Source: Bradyrhizobium sp. B097 (lineage in GTDB: Bacteria > Pseudomonadota > Alphaproteobacteria > Rhizobiales > Xanthobacteraceae). Taken from it: a DNA stretch of 64,000 nt. Below are positions 19,060 to 28,634 of this stretch, piece after piece. The notes below the pieces were generated by a model. It did not search any database. It was not told the origin of the DNA and saw only the letters and a list, made by a program, of their open reading frames with translations. How positions within the stretch are numbered: position 1 is the stretch's first letter; each line of letters starts with the position of its first letter. The stretch covers positions 6,630,501 through 6,694,500 of the forward strand of contig NZ_CP152412.1 in NCBI RefSeq assembly GCF_038957035.1. The letters are read 5' to 3'. The position numbers and the translations under genes were made by a program.

Positions 19060-19899
19060 ATGGATGAGAGTCATCTGCTCTCCAATCGCTTCGGCTCCGA
19101 GGCAGCGGATGTGGAGCTTCGAGACGGCGCCCCAGCCGTCCACGTCCAACTGGCGAAGCGCGGCTCTGTTAGGAAGTTCCGCGCCGAACCAATTCCGGAG
19201 CACCTGCTGCGACGACTTTGTGCCCTTGCACTCTGCGCCCCGACCAAAAGCGATTTGCAGCAACGCGACATCATCATCATCGAATCGCCTGCGTTGCGAT
19301 CCGAAATCTGTGCACTTTTGGCGAGGGGCCGCTTAGGCCAGAAGTGGCTTGAGAACGTTCCGAACCTCCTGATCTTCTGCGGTAACAACCGCCGCCAGAG
19401 GCGGATCCATGCCCTGCGGGCTCGGCAGTTCGCCAATGATCACCTGGACGCCTTCTTCAATGCTTCGGTGGATGCCGCGATTGCTCTCTCATCCTTTGTC
19501 ATCGCGGCAGAAGCCGAAGGCCTGGGCGTCTGCCCCATCAGCGCGGTGCGCAACCATCCGGATCGGCTTGCAGAGTTGCTTAACCTGCCCGAATACGTCT
19601 TTCCCGTGGCAGGCCTCGCCGTCGGATATCCGGATGAGAGGCCAGCGAGGAGCATGCGGCTGCCCCTCCCCATCACTGTTCATCACAACACCTATTCCGA
19701 GCACACGCTCGACGCCTCAATCGCGGCCTACGACCGACGCAGATCCGCCGACCAGCCATATGCAACGCAACGATACATCGGTGAACTCGGACGGTCTGAA
19801 AACTACGGTTGGTCCGAGGACAAGACCCGGCAATACGCGTTCCCAGAGCGCCACGATTTCGGCTCCTACATCAAACGCATCGGCTTCAAGCTGGACTAG
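19060..19899 (+). CDS. Nitroreductase family FMN protein
   Basis: 279 residues from ATG 19060. A TTG start 12 bp upstream is possible. The chain shows the nitroreductase signature: SVRKFRAEPIPEHLLRRLCALALCAPTKSDLQQ near the N-terminus for FMN contacts, then VDAAIALSSFVIAAEAEGLGVCPISAVRN and VFPVAGLAVGYPDERP. The C-terminus is long, ending RYIGELGRSENYGWSEDKTRQYA, as in NfsA/FRP-like members. It should be a cytosolic FMN oxidoreductase. The substrate is unknown. Confidence 0.85.
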   Translation: MDESHLLSNRFGSEAADVELRDGAPAVHVQLAKRGSVRKFRAEPIPEHLLRRLCALALCAPTKSDLQQRDIIIIESPALRSEICALLARGRLGQKWLENVPNLLIFCGNNRRQRRIHALRARQFANDHLDAFFNASVDAAIALSSFVIAAEAEGLGVCPISAVRNHPDRLAELLNLPEYVFPVAGLAVGYPDERPARSMRLPLPITVHHNTYSEHTLDASIAAYDRRRSADQPYATQRYIGELGRSENYGWSEDKTRQYAFPERHDFGSYIKRIGFKLD

Positions 19900-20096
19900 T
19901 CGGCCGACACGCGGGACTGCGCGGCCGCATGTCGAAGTGCCGCGTCCGCCCACTCACCAACTGAACCTGCACCGTGGCTCAATCACTGGCGGCCGTGATC
20001 CGCACAGTTGCTTCTACGAGGCCTTCGCGCAGACCAGCCGCAAGGATCTGCGCCGCATTCTCAATCTTCGGACTTCATCCAGTCCGCTCCAGCGCT

Positions 20097-21101
20097 TCAG
20101 CTTCCGTTCGTGTCGTGGACATAGTTGAAGAAGAGGTCCTTCCAGTCGCTTGTCGCTTCATTGACCAGCCCGGCGTCGCGCATGCCATTCAGAAACGCCA
20201 ACACCTTCTGGGGTTCTGTGGTCCAGCGGTTCTCTGGATTCTTGATGATCGCCTCGGCATCCTCTTGCGACAATTTGAGATGGTCGCCGCTGATCCAGAT
20301 GCTCGCCGCCTTCTTCGGATCGGCATTGATCAGCGCTATGCTCTCCTTTAGAGCATCATAGAAAGCTTGGATCACCTTCGGGTTCTCCCTGATGAACTTG
20401 TCAGTAGCCCAAACGACGCTGAAGGTGTGCGGTCCACCGAGCACTTGGTAGCTATCCAGTATCTTGTGCGCTCGAGGGTCCTTCAATTCCATTTCTTGGA
20501 AGGGTGAAGACCCGAAATGTGCGCTGATCCCGGATTTCCCTCCTAGCATTGCCACCTGCGCGTCAGGATGACCGAGCGAGACGGTCAGCGGGTCTAGGCG
20601 CGTCGCCTGCCCTTTGCCGAACACCTTTTCTGCCGCCATCTGAAGGGTGGTCGCTTGTATCGACGTCTTCACCCCCGGCATCGCGATCTTGTCGGCACTT
20701 GTGAAGTCGGCGATCGTCTTGACGTTCGAGTTAACCGTGACGAGGTACAACGGTAGTGAGGCCATCGCCGATACGCCCCTGACTTTGTAGTTCTTGAGCG
20801 TTCGGGACCAGATCGTCAGCATGGGGCCGACACCGCCCGAGGCGATGTCCAGGTTTCCGGACAGAAGAGCCTCGTTCATGCCCGAACCGGCGGAGAACTG
20901 CAGCCACTCGGTTTTGACTGTCAGTCCGGCCTTTTCGGCTTGCTTCTCGAGCAGACGCTCTTCTTGCATGACAGTTAGCGGCAGGTACGGCACGCCATAC
21001 TGTCTAGCGAGCCTTATGCTCGCCACCTCAGCCCGCGACGGCGCCACCGGCACAACACTCATCGCCAAAAGCACGCAAAACGCAGCATACCCGTACTTCA
21101 C
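20097..21101 (-). CDS. ABC transporter periplasmic substrate-binding protein (nitrate/sulfonate/taurine type)
   Basis: 334 residues from GTG 21101. GGGAGG lies 8 nt upstream and the protein then begins directly with a signal peptide (KYGYAAFCVLLAMSVVPVAPSRA), so this start is preferred over the frame opening at 21191. The body is SsuA/TauA-like: LARQYGVPYLPLTVMQEERLLEKQAEKAGL, LLSGNLDIASGGVGP, ADKIAMPGVKTS. It is the third gene of a minus-strand ABC operon after the ATPase and permease genes. The family takes up sulfonates, nitrate or related small ligands. Confidence 0.87.
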   Translation of the reverse strand: MKYGYAAFCVLLAMSVVPVAPSRAEVASIRLARQYGVPYLPLTVMQEERLLEKQAEKAGLTVKTEWLQFSAGSGMNEALLSGNLDIASGGVGPMLTIWSRTLKNYKVRGVSAMASLPLYLVTVNSNVKTIADFTSADKIAMPGVKTSIQATTLQMAAEKVFGKGQATRLDPLTVSLGHPDAQVAMLGGKSGISAHFGSSPFQEMELKDPRAHKILDSYQVLGGPHTFSVVWATDKFIRENPKVIQAFYDALKESIALINADPKKAASIWISGDHLKLSQEDAEAIIKNPENRWTTEPQKVLAFLNGMRDAGLVNEATSDWKDLFFNYVHDTNGS

Positions 21102-21150
21102 TGTTTCAACCTCCCGAATTGACTTCCTCCGACGCCGCTCGGACGTCCTC

Positions 21151-22047
21151 TCAACTTTGCACGCCCCATCGATGGATGGTCCGCGCTTCAATGGAGCGGA
21201 ATATAAGGTTCTCGACGACGAGACCGATCAAGATGACGGTCAATAGGCCGGCGAATACGTTCGGAATGTCGAGCATGCTCTTATTCTCAAAGATGAACCA
21301 TCCGAGGCCACCCGACCCCGAACTGACGCCGAAGACGAGCTCAGCCGCGATCAGAGTCCGCCAAGCAAAAGCCCAACCGATCTTCAATCCCGTCAGAATG
21401 CTCGGAAATGCTGCAGGGATCAGGATCTTCACAATGAAGGCAGGTCCACCAAGACCATAGTTTCGACCGACCATTTTCAACGTCTTGCTTACGGATAGGA
21501 AGCCGGCATGGGTATTGAGCGCGATTGCCCATGTCACCGAATGGACCAGCACGAACACCAGGCTCCCGTTGCCAAGCCCAAACCAGATCAGGGCGAGCGG
21601 CAAGAGCGCTATCGCCGGAAGCGGATTGAACATCGAGGTCATCGTTTCGAGAAAGTCCCTGCCGATTCGCGACGCGATCGCCAAGCCGGTCAAGACCGCG
21701 GCGAGCACGACACCCGCGGCATAACCCATCAGCAGGACCCGGATCGATCCCCATGCTCGGCCCGGCAGAACACCGCTCGCGATGCCTTTGATGAACGCAG
21801 TCATCGTCGCGCCGAAGGTTGGGAACAGTAGCTCGTTATTGAGCCAACGACCGTATACTTCCCAGATCAGCGCCAACGCGATGAGGATGAACGCTTTTCG
21901 AACGGCGTCCTCACCGTACAGCTTGTCGAACAAAGAGCGCGGCTTCTCGACAACCTTGATTTCACCGAGGTGCTGAACGTTACGAATCTCGGGGCGAACG
22001 GCACTCGTCATCGGTGAGCTCGAAACAACGCTCAATTGATTATGCAT
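21151..22047 (-). CDS. ABC transporter permease (SsuC/TauC/NrtB type)
   Basis: 298 residues with about six membrane helices (for example AFILIALALIWEVYGRWL, VLLMGYAAGVVLAAVLTGLAI, FVLVHSVTWAIALNTHAGFL and VFAGLLTVILIGLVVENLIF). The EAA-type loop is VGRNYGLGGPAFIVKILIPAAFP. Its first codons overlap the end of the ATPase gene by 8 bp, which shows coupling. It forms the inner-membrane channel for the adjacent binding protein. Confidence 0.88.
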   Translation of the reverse strand: MHNQLSVVSSSPMTSAVRPEIRNVQHLGEIKVVEKPRSLFDKLYGEDAVRKAFILIALALIWEVYGRWLNNELLFPTFGATMTAFIKGIASGVLPGRAWGSIRVLLMGYAAGVVLAAVLTGLAIASRIGRDFLETMTSMFNPLPAIALLPLALIWFGLGNGSLVFVLVHSVTWAIALNTHAGFLSVSKTLKMVGRNYGLGGPAFIVKILIPAAFPSILTGLKIGWAFAWRTLIAAELVFGVSSGSGGLGWFIFENKSMLDIPNVFAGLLTVILIGLVVENLIFRSIEARTIHRWGVQS

Positions 22048-22810
22048 GGGCTGCCTCCGGCGCCGCTTCAGAAAACAGCATCTCGTGGATCTGACGCTCG
22101 AGGTGAGCGACCTCTTCGGGGCTGGTTGCGCTGTTCAATTCCGCACGAACCCGACCTGGATGCGGAGACAATAGGAGTATTCGATTTCCTATCTTGATGG
22201 CTTCCGCGATCGAATGTGTAACAAACATCACCGTAAATCGCGTCTTGTTCCAAAGAGCGAGGAGCTCATCCTGCATCTTGCGTCGGGTCAGGGCATCGAG
22301 CGCAGCAAAGGGTTCATCCATCAGCAATATGTCTGGCTCCATGGCCATCCCACGCGCAATCGCGACACGCTGTTTCATGCCGCCCGACAGCATGTGAGGA
22401 TAGCTGCTGGAGAATTTCGAGAGGCCCACCATATCGACGTAGTGGCCGGCCCGATCGGCCGCCTCGCGCTTCGGCATCTTTTTCGCCGCTTCCAGCGCGA
22501 AGGCAACGTTCTGCTGCACCGTCTTCCAGGGCAAGAGCTGATCGAATTCTTGGAAGACCATCATGCGATCAGGGCCTGGCTTCGTGATCAGCTTCCCCTT
22601 GAGGCGCATCTCGCCTTCCGTTGGCGTGATGTAACCTCCAACGGCTTTCTGCAGGGTGGACTTACCGCATCCCGACGGCCCGAGCAGCACGAACCGATCA
22701 CTCTTCAACATCTCGAAGCCGACGCGGTATGTAGCCGTTACAATATGAGACGTCGTCTTATATTGAAGCGTCACGCCGGATACCTTCAGTAACGGCTCGT
22801 CGCGGTCCAT
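22040..22810 (-). CDS. ABC transporter ATP-binding protein (SsuB/TauB type)
   Basis: 256 residues with Walker A (LLGPSGCGKSTLQ), Q-loop region (MVFQEFDQLLPW), signature (LSGGMKQRVAIARGMA), Walker B (ILLMDEPFAALD) and H-loop (FVTHSIAEA). It is the first gene of the operon ATPase-permease-binding protein. The 370-bp gap at 22811-23180 separates it from the divergent LysR gene and should hold both promoters. No clear operator was recognised there. Confidence 0.92.
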   Translation of the reverse strand: MDRDEPLLKVSGVTLQYKTTSHIVTATYRVGFEMLKSDRFVLLGPSGCGKSTLQKAVGGYITPTEGEMRLKGKLITKPGPDRMMVFQEFDQLLPWKTVQQNVAFALEAAKKMPKREAADRAGHYVDMVGLSKFSSSYPHMLSGGMKQRVAIARGMAMEPDILLMDEPFAALDALTRRKMQDELLALWNKTRFTVMFVTHSIAEAIKIGNRILLLSPHPGRVRAELNSATSPEEVAHLERQIHEMLFSEAAPEAAHA

Positions 22811-23180
22811 TTCTCCTCCGATTTCATCCCTGATGTCTTGCTTATTGTCATCGAGCTATCGCAGCGCCTCGTTCGTAGGAGGCACTGCGGACGGCGGCAC
22901 TATGTACTTGATGCTGTCCGCGTCCGGAGAGCGGATATCGTCACCGCGCGTCCGATAGAAAAGGACTGTCTGGCGCCCGATCGAGCCAGTGTTGGCTGCG
23001 ACGAAGGCGTCTCGGCCCGCAACAAGGCTTTAAGCTCAGCACCTCTGCGCCTCTCCTCACGCGCACTTCGACAACGCCACATTTTCTCGACCGCAAAATA
23101 TTGGCGTAAAGACCTTCTTTCTCAAAGGCACAAATGCTAACGGTTATTGAAAGTTTGTCTTACATTGCGAGCGGGCTCAG

Positions 23181-24125
23181 ATGTCGATCCGAACTCTCAA
23201 GACGCTGATTGCTGTCGCCGATCAGGGCAGCTTCAGCGCGGCAGCCAAGCAAGTATTCATTACCCATGCAGCGGTGAGCCAACAAATCAGAGCACTCGAA
23301 GAGGAATGGAAAGTCCCGCTTTTCGACAGAAGTCGCCGAACCCCTGTGCTGACGCCCGCCGGCCGCGCTCTGGTTTCGAAGGCGCGGGAGGTCGTCGCCG
23401 CGTACGACAACATCGTCCCGAGCGTTTTAGGCAATCAAGGCATCGAAGGTATCTTGTCGCTGGGCGCCGTGCCGACCACCCTCACGGGGCTCGTCCCCTT
23501 GGCGGTTTCGAAGCTGAAGAGAGATTATCCCGCTCTGCATGTCGTGGTGGTACCAGGCTTGACGACCACTTTGATCCAGCAGGTCGAGCGCGGTCAGCTC
23601 GATCTCGCAATCGTGTCAAAACCACAGTTCATTCCTCGCAATCTCGTTTGGTATGACCTTGCGGAGGAGGTTCTTGAACTGCTCGCCTCGATCGAGGCCG
23701 AAGGCAGGGATCCTGTACAATTGTTGGAGAACAGCCCTTTCATCAGATTTTCGCGCCAAGCCGTGGTGGGCAGCCTGATTGAGACCTGGCTTCAGGAAAA
23801 CAAGATCATCGTCCGAGAGACTATGGAGCTGGAGAGCCTGGAAGCGATCTCCAGCATGGTCTACTACAATCTAGGCGTTTCTATCGCGCCACGAACCTGC
23901 GTCGCAGCGTCAAACGCACTTCCACTTAAGCACCTGCCGCTCGGTCGAGGAAAAGGACTTTCCAGAATGTTGGGGTGCATCTCGCGGGCTGATAGCGTTC
24001 GGATACGAGCAATCGACGAGACGAATGTCAGACTGGCCGCCACGATTCGCGAGGGCCAGCGTCCGCTTCTGCAGCGGTCCATGAGAACCCCGCCGAAGGA
24101 GAAACGGAAACGGTCAACGAAGTAG
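23181..24125 (+). CDS. LysR family transcriptional regulator
   Basis: 314 residues. The N-terminal winged helix (TLKTLIAVADQGSFSAAAKQVFITHAAVSQQIRALEEEW) and effector domain (IEGILSLGAVPTTLTGLVPLAVSKLK, RGQLDLAIVSK) are typical. It is divergent from the ABC transporter operon, so that operon is the probable target. Its last 12 bp overlap the convergent TSUP gene. Confidence 0.88.
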   Translation: MSIRTLKTLIAVADQGSFSAAAKQVFITHAAVSQQIRALEEEWKVPLFDRSRRTPVLTPAGRALVSKAREVVAAYDNIVPSVLGNQGIEGILSLGAVPTTLTGLVPLAVSKLKRDYPALHVVVVPGLTTTLIQQVERGQLDLAIVSKPQFIPRNLVWYDLAEEVLELLASIEAEGRDPVQLLENSPFIRFSRQAVVGSLIETWLQENKIIVRETMELESLEAISSMVYYNLGVSIAPRTCVAASNALPLKHLPLGRGKGLSRMLGCISRADSVRIRAIDETNVRLAATIREGQRPLLQRSMRTPPKEKRKRSTK

Positions 24126-24881
24126 GACTTCCTTTGCGACCAAAATGACCCCGGACGCGAACATCAAGCCTACGAGCAGGCGCCGGAATTGATCATCCGT
24201 CATTCGCTTGAACGTCCAAATGCCGATCTGGGCGAAGATCAGAGTAATGGGAAGCGCAATGAGGATGAGTGGCACGGTTTGCGCCGAGTAGTATCCGCTG
24301 GCGCAGAACACGGCTGCCGAGATCGCCAGAATCAATACGTTGAATGGCTGTAATACCGCCCTTTGTTCGGATTTCGTCCATGGCTGAAGAGCGCACCACA
24401 TCGTTGGAACGACCCCCGACAAGGAGGCAGCCCCACCCAAAATGCCGCCCACGAAACCAACGCAACAATCCACGACCGGCCATTGCCGCGCAGAACGCGG
24501 CAGCCCACGACGTGCCATTATGAACCCGCCATACGAGATCAGGAAGGTCGCCACAACCAGCTTGATGGTAAGCGGATTGACGACGGCAAGGAGGTTCGTG
24601 CCTACGGGAATTCCGGCAAGACCGGGCACCAGGAACCTGGAAAGACGCACCGGATTGTCTTGAATGCTCTGCCGCACCAGCGCGACGCCTTGCAGTCCGC
24701 TCACAACCGACATGATGACGACCATCGAAACGGCCTCCGTCGGCGGCAGAATCTGGAGCCAGAAGCTCAACGCGAATAGCGCGGTACCGAACCCTGCCAA
24801 GCCGTTGATGAAGCCGCCCGCGGCGGAACCGGCAGCGAGCCAGAGATAGAAGCTCATGGCCGCTGAACCTCCGATCCACAC
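24114..24881 (-). CDS. TSUP (TauE/SafE) family membrane exporter
   Basis: 255 residues, or 247 if started at MSFYLWLAAG. It has about eight hydrophobic helices in two similar halves, with GGFINGLAGFGTALFALSFWL near the start and FVGGILGGAASLSGVVPTMWCAL in the second half, both characteristic of TauE/SafE proteins. The family exports sulfite, sulfonates or small organic acids. It is the last gene of the fumarate reductase/dehydratase operon, 12 bp after the NIPSNAP gene. Confidence 0.85.
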   Translation of the reverse strand: MWIGGSAAMSFYLWLAAGSAAGGFINGLAGFGTALFALSFWLQILPPTEAVSMVVIMSVVSGLQGVALVRQSIQDNPVRLSRFLVPGLAGIPVGTNLLAVVNPLTIKLVVATFLISYGGFIMARRGLPRSARQWPVVDCCVGFVGGILGGAASLSGVVPTMWCALQPWTKSEQRAVLQPFNVLILAISAAVFCASGYYSAQTVPLILIALPITLIFAQIGIWTFKRMTDDQFRRLLVGLMFASGVILVAKEVLLR

Positions 24882-24893
24882 GCCAATGGTTCG

Positions 24894-25211
24894 CTAGGCA
24901 GGCACGCGAAAGAAAGGCGCGGGCACTAGGAGCTTGTTCTCGACCTTGACGACGAGGGGGCGCATCTTCTTGGCGTACGACTGCCATTCGGCCGATGCCT
25001 GAAGCTGCTTTCGCCGCTCGAACCGATCATCTAAGCTTTCGTAGCCCCACATGTGAACGACTTGGTTGAGTGGACCGAAGTCAGTGTAGTAATAACCGAC
25101 CATCTTGCCGAGGATGCGTACTTGGCACTCCATTCCCTCGGCTTCGTAAAGCTTCAGGAATGTGGGCACTTGGCCTGCTTGCAAGGTATACATTCTCTCG
25201 TCTACAAACAT
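24894..25211 (-). CDS. NIPSNAP family protein
   Basis: 105 residues. The sequence begins MFVDERMYTLQAGQVPTFLKLY and has GYYYTDFGPLNQVVHMWGYESLDDRFERRK, the usual NIPSNAP dimeric alpha-beta-barrel core. The biochemical role of bacterial NIPSNAP proteins is not established. The position between the dehydratase and exporter genes suggests an accessory role in the same pathway. Confidence 0.8.
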   Translation of the reverse strand: MFVDERMYTLQAGQVPTFLKLYEAEGMECQVRILGKMVGYYYTDFGPLNQVVHMWGYESLDDRFERRKQLQASAEWQSYAKKMRPLVVKVENKLLVPAPFFRVPA

Positions 25212-25258
25212 TTCCGCATCCTTGTGGTCCGCCGGTAGCCCAGCTGATAGAGACGCAT

Positions 25259-25939
25259 TCAGCCGATCAGCTCGTCCGAGCGATCGTCGGTTTCCCCGAA
25301 CCGCTTCAGCACCGCCGGCTTGGTGCCAGCGTAGACACGATCAAGATTTGCGGAGACCTTAGCGTTCTCCCGCTCGAACAGACTATTGCCCTCGAGATCG
25401 CTCTCCACGATGAAGGGCCCCATGTTCTCTGCTTCAATCAGCCACATGGCCTGTGCGAGCCCGAGCTCCTTTCGCCAATAGATGTCACGGGCGCGCTTGA
25501 TGCCCCTGCCCAGCAGCGCACCGGTGCCGTAGCCGACCGTCGTGAGATAGATCGCCCCGTTCGGAACGAAGCTCTCCTTGTAGTCGTGCGAAGTCATGCC
25601 GCCTTTGCCGATGATGAGCTTCGCACCCGAGATCCGTATCCACTCACCAATCCACTTCGCAAAGCGGAAGGATGCGGTAGCCGTGACGGCGCCCATCGTA
25701 ATATTGCCATCAGCCTCAACCGTGGCCGCCGGCGAGCAGTGGAAGTTGGCCGCGCTTTCCTCGGGCAGGTTGAGGGGGAGCGGCTCCTTGCCTTCCAGGA
25801 CGCGCATGTACACGCCCTCGCGGGCGGTATAAATCAGCCCGTCCAGATAGACGATGTCGCCAATCTTCAGCGCAGCCAGCGCCTCGCGTGTTGGCTTCGT
25901 GCTCAGGCGGATTTGCTCAGGCTTGGAAATGCGTTCCAT
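25259..25939 (-). CDS. Class I fumarase/L-tartrate dehydratase beta subunit
   Basis: 226 residues matching the swivelling C-terminal subunit: LKIGDIVYLDGLIYTAREG near the N-terminus, NFHCSPAATVEADG, GAVTATASFRFAKWI, and IGKGGMTSHDY for substrate binding. It overlaps the alpha gene by 37 bp. Together the subunits form an oxygen-sensitive [4Fe-4S] hydro-lyase acting on fumarate/malate, tartrate or a relative. Sequence inspection alone does not settle the substrate. Confidence 0.87.
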   Translation of the reverse strand: MERISKPEQIRLSTKPTREALAALKIGDIVYLDGLIYTAREGVYMRVLEGKEPLPLNLPEESAANFHCSPAATVEADGNITMGAVTATASFRFAKWIGEWIRISGAKLIIGKGGMTSHDYKESFVPNGAIYLTTVGYGTGALLGRGIKRARDIYWRKELGLAQAMWLIEAENMGPFIVESDLEGNSLFERENAKVSANLDRVYAGTKPAVLKRFGETDDRSDELIG

Positions 25940-26865
25940 TCCACCGTCTCCCGACGTTGATAATCAGTGAACCAGTCCGGATCGGTGCGATACTCGACGC
26001 GACCGTTGCCGTAGATCCGCGCCACTGCGCGGCGAGATGAAAGACAGAATGCGTGAACGCTCATCTGCATTCCTCCGGTGTGGCAGTAGCCAACCTCGAT
26101 GTGGCAATCGATCACCATCGACTTGCCGACAAAGCCCATCGCTCCCATTCCAATGGAGTTGCCCAGTTCCTTGAACTCGCGCTCCATCTCGGCGATGCGA
26201 GGATCAGAGTTTCTGTCGCCGACAGTTCTCAGACAGGCGGCCCGCTTGCCTAACACCATACAGGCGTCCTTCGACCCTCCGAGCCCGATACCGATGATCG
26301 CTGGCTGACAGGCCAGCCCACGCTTGCCGAATGCGACCAGGCTGTCGAGGTAGAACCGCTTGATGCCGGCGATCCCATCGGACGGAAACAGCATGCGGTA
26401 GTCCGTTCCGAAGAGACCACCCTTGTGAACGGTGATAAGATCGACCCAGTCGCCATCGGGTTCGAACGCATACTCGATCTCCGGCGCCCCAATGCCGACG
26501 TTGTTGTCGTGATCGGTGCGCCAAAGGGGATGGACACGGTTGGGTCTGAGCGGAACGCTTCTGGTCGCGTTGGCGGTTGCGCGGCGTAATGCCGTCTCCA
26601 GGGCGATCGGGCCCCCCTCGATCCTCGCCTCGTTACCCATCTTTACATACCAACGCGGACACCCAGTGTCGCCGCACATTGCACGACGATCCTGCTTGGC
26701 CGCCTCGTAGTTCTCAAGCATCGCTTGCAAGACGAACGAGGACAGATCACCGTCTTCGACATCCGCAGCGGCCCGCAGACCATCGAGATAGTCCTCGGGA
26801 ATCTCGATTGCGGCCTTCTCCATCAGGCTTTCCGCAGTCTTTTGAATCGCATCGATGGAAATCAT
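25903..26865 (-). CDS. Class I fumarase/L-tartrate dehydratase alpha subunit
   Basis: 320 residues. MCGDTGCPRWYVKMG (C64, C69), the glycine-rich segment IGIGLGGSKDACMVLGKRA and EVGYCHTGGMQ contain the conserved cysteines for the [4Fe-4S] cluster of two-subunit class I hydro-lyases. The CGDTGCPRW form resembles the tartrate dehydratase branch. Its start overlaps the flavoprotein gene stop by 4 bp, so it is translated from the same mRNA as the fumarate reductase-like complex. Confidence 0.87.
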   Translation of the reverse strand: MISIDAIQKTAESLMEKAAIEIPEDYLDGLRAAADVEDGDLSSFVLQAMLENYEAAKQDRRAMCGDTGCPRWYVKMGNEARIEGGPIALETALRRATANATRSVPLRPNRVHPLWRTDHDNNVGIGAPEIEYAFEPDGDWVDLITVHKGGLFGTDYRMLFPSDGIAGIKRFYLDSLVAFGKRGLACQPAIIGIGLGGSKDACMVLGKRAACLRTVGDRNSDPRIAEMEREFKELGNSIGMGAMGFVGKSMVIDCHIEVGYCHTGGMQMSVHAFCLSSRRAVARIYGNGRVEYRTDPDWFTDYQRRETVEWNAFPSLSKSA

Positions 26866-28634
26866 TCTGCAGCCCTCACCAGAGTGTCAGGTTCTTCGGT
26901 GGATAGGATCGAGTGGCCCGGCCGCACGATAGTGAACTGAACAGGGACTCGGCTCATTTGAAGTCCCTCGTCACTCTTACGTGCCAAGGTGAAATATGAC
27001 TCCTCCAAGCTGCCGCTTTCTGGAAAGTCTTCTCGATAGTGGGCACCACGAGAGTTTTCTCGCTCCAAACCCGCCTTGGCAATGACCTCCGAGATGTCGC
27101 AGAGTGAGCTCACGTTCAGCCAATCGTGCCAGGTGAGATTGAAGGCTCGACTGCCCCCGGCGACGCCGACACTCATGAGTTGCGTCCGAATCTCCGAAGT
27201 GCGGCGAATGGCCCTGTTCATACCAGCCGCCGTTCGCATCACGCCAACGTTGTCCCACATTGTATTTTGAAGTTCGTTGCGCAATTCCCGGATGTTTCCC
27301 GGTGATTTCGTGAACGGATAGACAACGCGCTGAATTTCGGCTTGAAGAACCGCTTCGTCCGGCTCGCGCAAACGCGCCATCTTGCGGATGTCGCGGCCCA
27401 TAACGTCGCCGGCGATACCACCGTAGACGGTTGAATTGGCCACGCCATTTCCGCCTAGCCGATTTGACCCATGTGCACCGCCAGCGTCCTCGCCGGCGAC
27501 GTACAATCCTTCCATCTCGGTATGAGTGTCGGTATCCACAATGATACCGCCCATGAAGTAATGCGCTGTCGGAACGACCTCGACCTGCCCTGCGGCGAGG
27601 TCAAAGCCGCTGTCCGCGCAACGCTTCACCATGCCTTTGAACTTCTGCCGGACATTGTCAGGGCCGAGATGCGCCATCGAGATGTAGACCCCTCCGTTCT
27701 TGGAGGTGTTGTTCTTGCGCATCTCCGCATAGATTCCGCGACTGACGACATCGCGTGTCGCTCTTTCGCCCTTTGCGTCGTAGTCGAACATGAAGCGATG
27801 GCCATAACTGTTTAGCAGTTGGCCTCCGGCGCCGCGAAGTCCCTCTTCCAGGACCGTGCCCGTCATCCGCGTGTCTTCGCCCGCCAGCAATCCCGTGGGG
27901 TGAAACTGGACCATCTCCATGTCGCGGAGCGGCAAGCCGGCTCTTAGAGCCATAGCGAGGCCGTCCATCGTCTTGTCGCCAGACGGCGTGTGATACTTGT
28001 ACATCGTCGGTCCGCCGCCGGTCGCCATCAACACAGTTTTGGCGCGGACGAGCCGAAGCGTCCCGGTACGCATATCGATGAACAGGACTCCGGCAAGCGA
28101 CGAGCCATCCTTGGACGGAATTAGACCGACTGCACGATGCTCCTGTAATTTCTCGACTGGACGAGCGAGCACTTGCTCCATCAGGCGGCTAATGATCTCG
28201 ATACCGGTCAGATCCCCCTTATGAACAGTTCTGTCCGCGGTTTGCCCCGCAAACGCCTTCTGGTGCAGCGTGCCATCAGGGTTCCGGTCGAAGAAGCATC
28301 CGATCTCGTTTTCAAGTTCGCGGATGCGGACCACGGCCTGCTCGCACAGCCTCCAGGCCATGTCCTGGTTGGGGAGCCACTTGCCTCCGATGATCGTATC
28401 CATGAAATGGCGTTCGACAGAGTCGTCGCCGCCCAGAGCCACGTTATAGCCCCCCTGCACCATGCGCGTACAGCCGCACTTCCCGATCAGCCCCTTTACA
28501 GCGATCGTGATCTTTGTGCCTTCGGGCGCCGCCTGTTGGGCGTGAAGTACGGCGAACAGCCCCGCGCCTCCTGTGCCGATAATCAGGATGTCGGTGTCGT
28601 GGCGCTCGAGATCGAATGCGCTCGCCATAATCAA
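26862..28634 (-). CDS. Fumarate reductase/succinate dehydrogenase flavoprotein subunit
   Basis: 590 residues. The FAD fold ILIIGTGGAGLFAVLHA lies near residue 16. Active-site segments of the SdhA/FrdA family are present: MVQFHPTG, VLEEGLRGAGGQLLN with the catalytic arginine, HYFMGGI, and HGSNRLGGNGVANS. The His that carries covalent FAD in E. coli SdhA/FrdA is replaced by Cys55 (CGCTRMVQGG), so the flavin is probably bound without that bond. It is encoded after the membrane anchors, not before FrdB, and is coupled to the dehydratase genes. Confidence 0.88.
   Translation of the reverse strand: MIMASAFDLERHDTDILIIGTGGAGLFAVLHAQQAAPEGTKITIAVKGLIGKCGCTRMVQGGYNVALGGDDSVERHFMDTIIGGKWLPNQDMAWRLCEQAVVRIRELENEIGCFFDRNPDGTLHQKAFAGQTADRTVHKGDLTGIEIISRLMEQVLARPVEKLQEHRAVGLIPSKDGSSLAGVLFIDMRTGTLRLVRAKTVLMATGGGPTMYKYHTPSGDKTMDGLAMALRAGLPLRDMEMVQFHPTGLLAGEDTRMTGTVLEEGLRGAGGQLLNSYGHRFMFDYDAKGERATRDVVSRGIYAEMRKNNTSKNGGVYISMAHLGPDNVRQKFKGMVKRCADSGFDLAAGQVEVVPTAHYFMGGIIVDTDTHTEMEGLYVAGEDAGGAHGSNRLGGNGVANSTVYGGIAGDVMGRDIRKMARLREPDEAVLQAEIQRVVYPFTKSPGNIRELRNELQNTMWDNVGVMRTAAGMNRAIRRTSEIRTQLMSVGVAGGSRAFNLTWHDWLNVSSLCDISEVIAKAGLERENSRGAHYREDFPESGSLEESYFTLARKSDEGLQMSRVPVQFTIVRPGHSILSTEEPDTLVRAAE

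Noticed and set aside
24193-24987. A 264-codon minus-strand frame overlapping the TSUP gene
   Set aside because: It is a shifted frame of the TSUP gene, which has clear membrane helices and family motifs.
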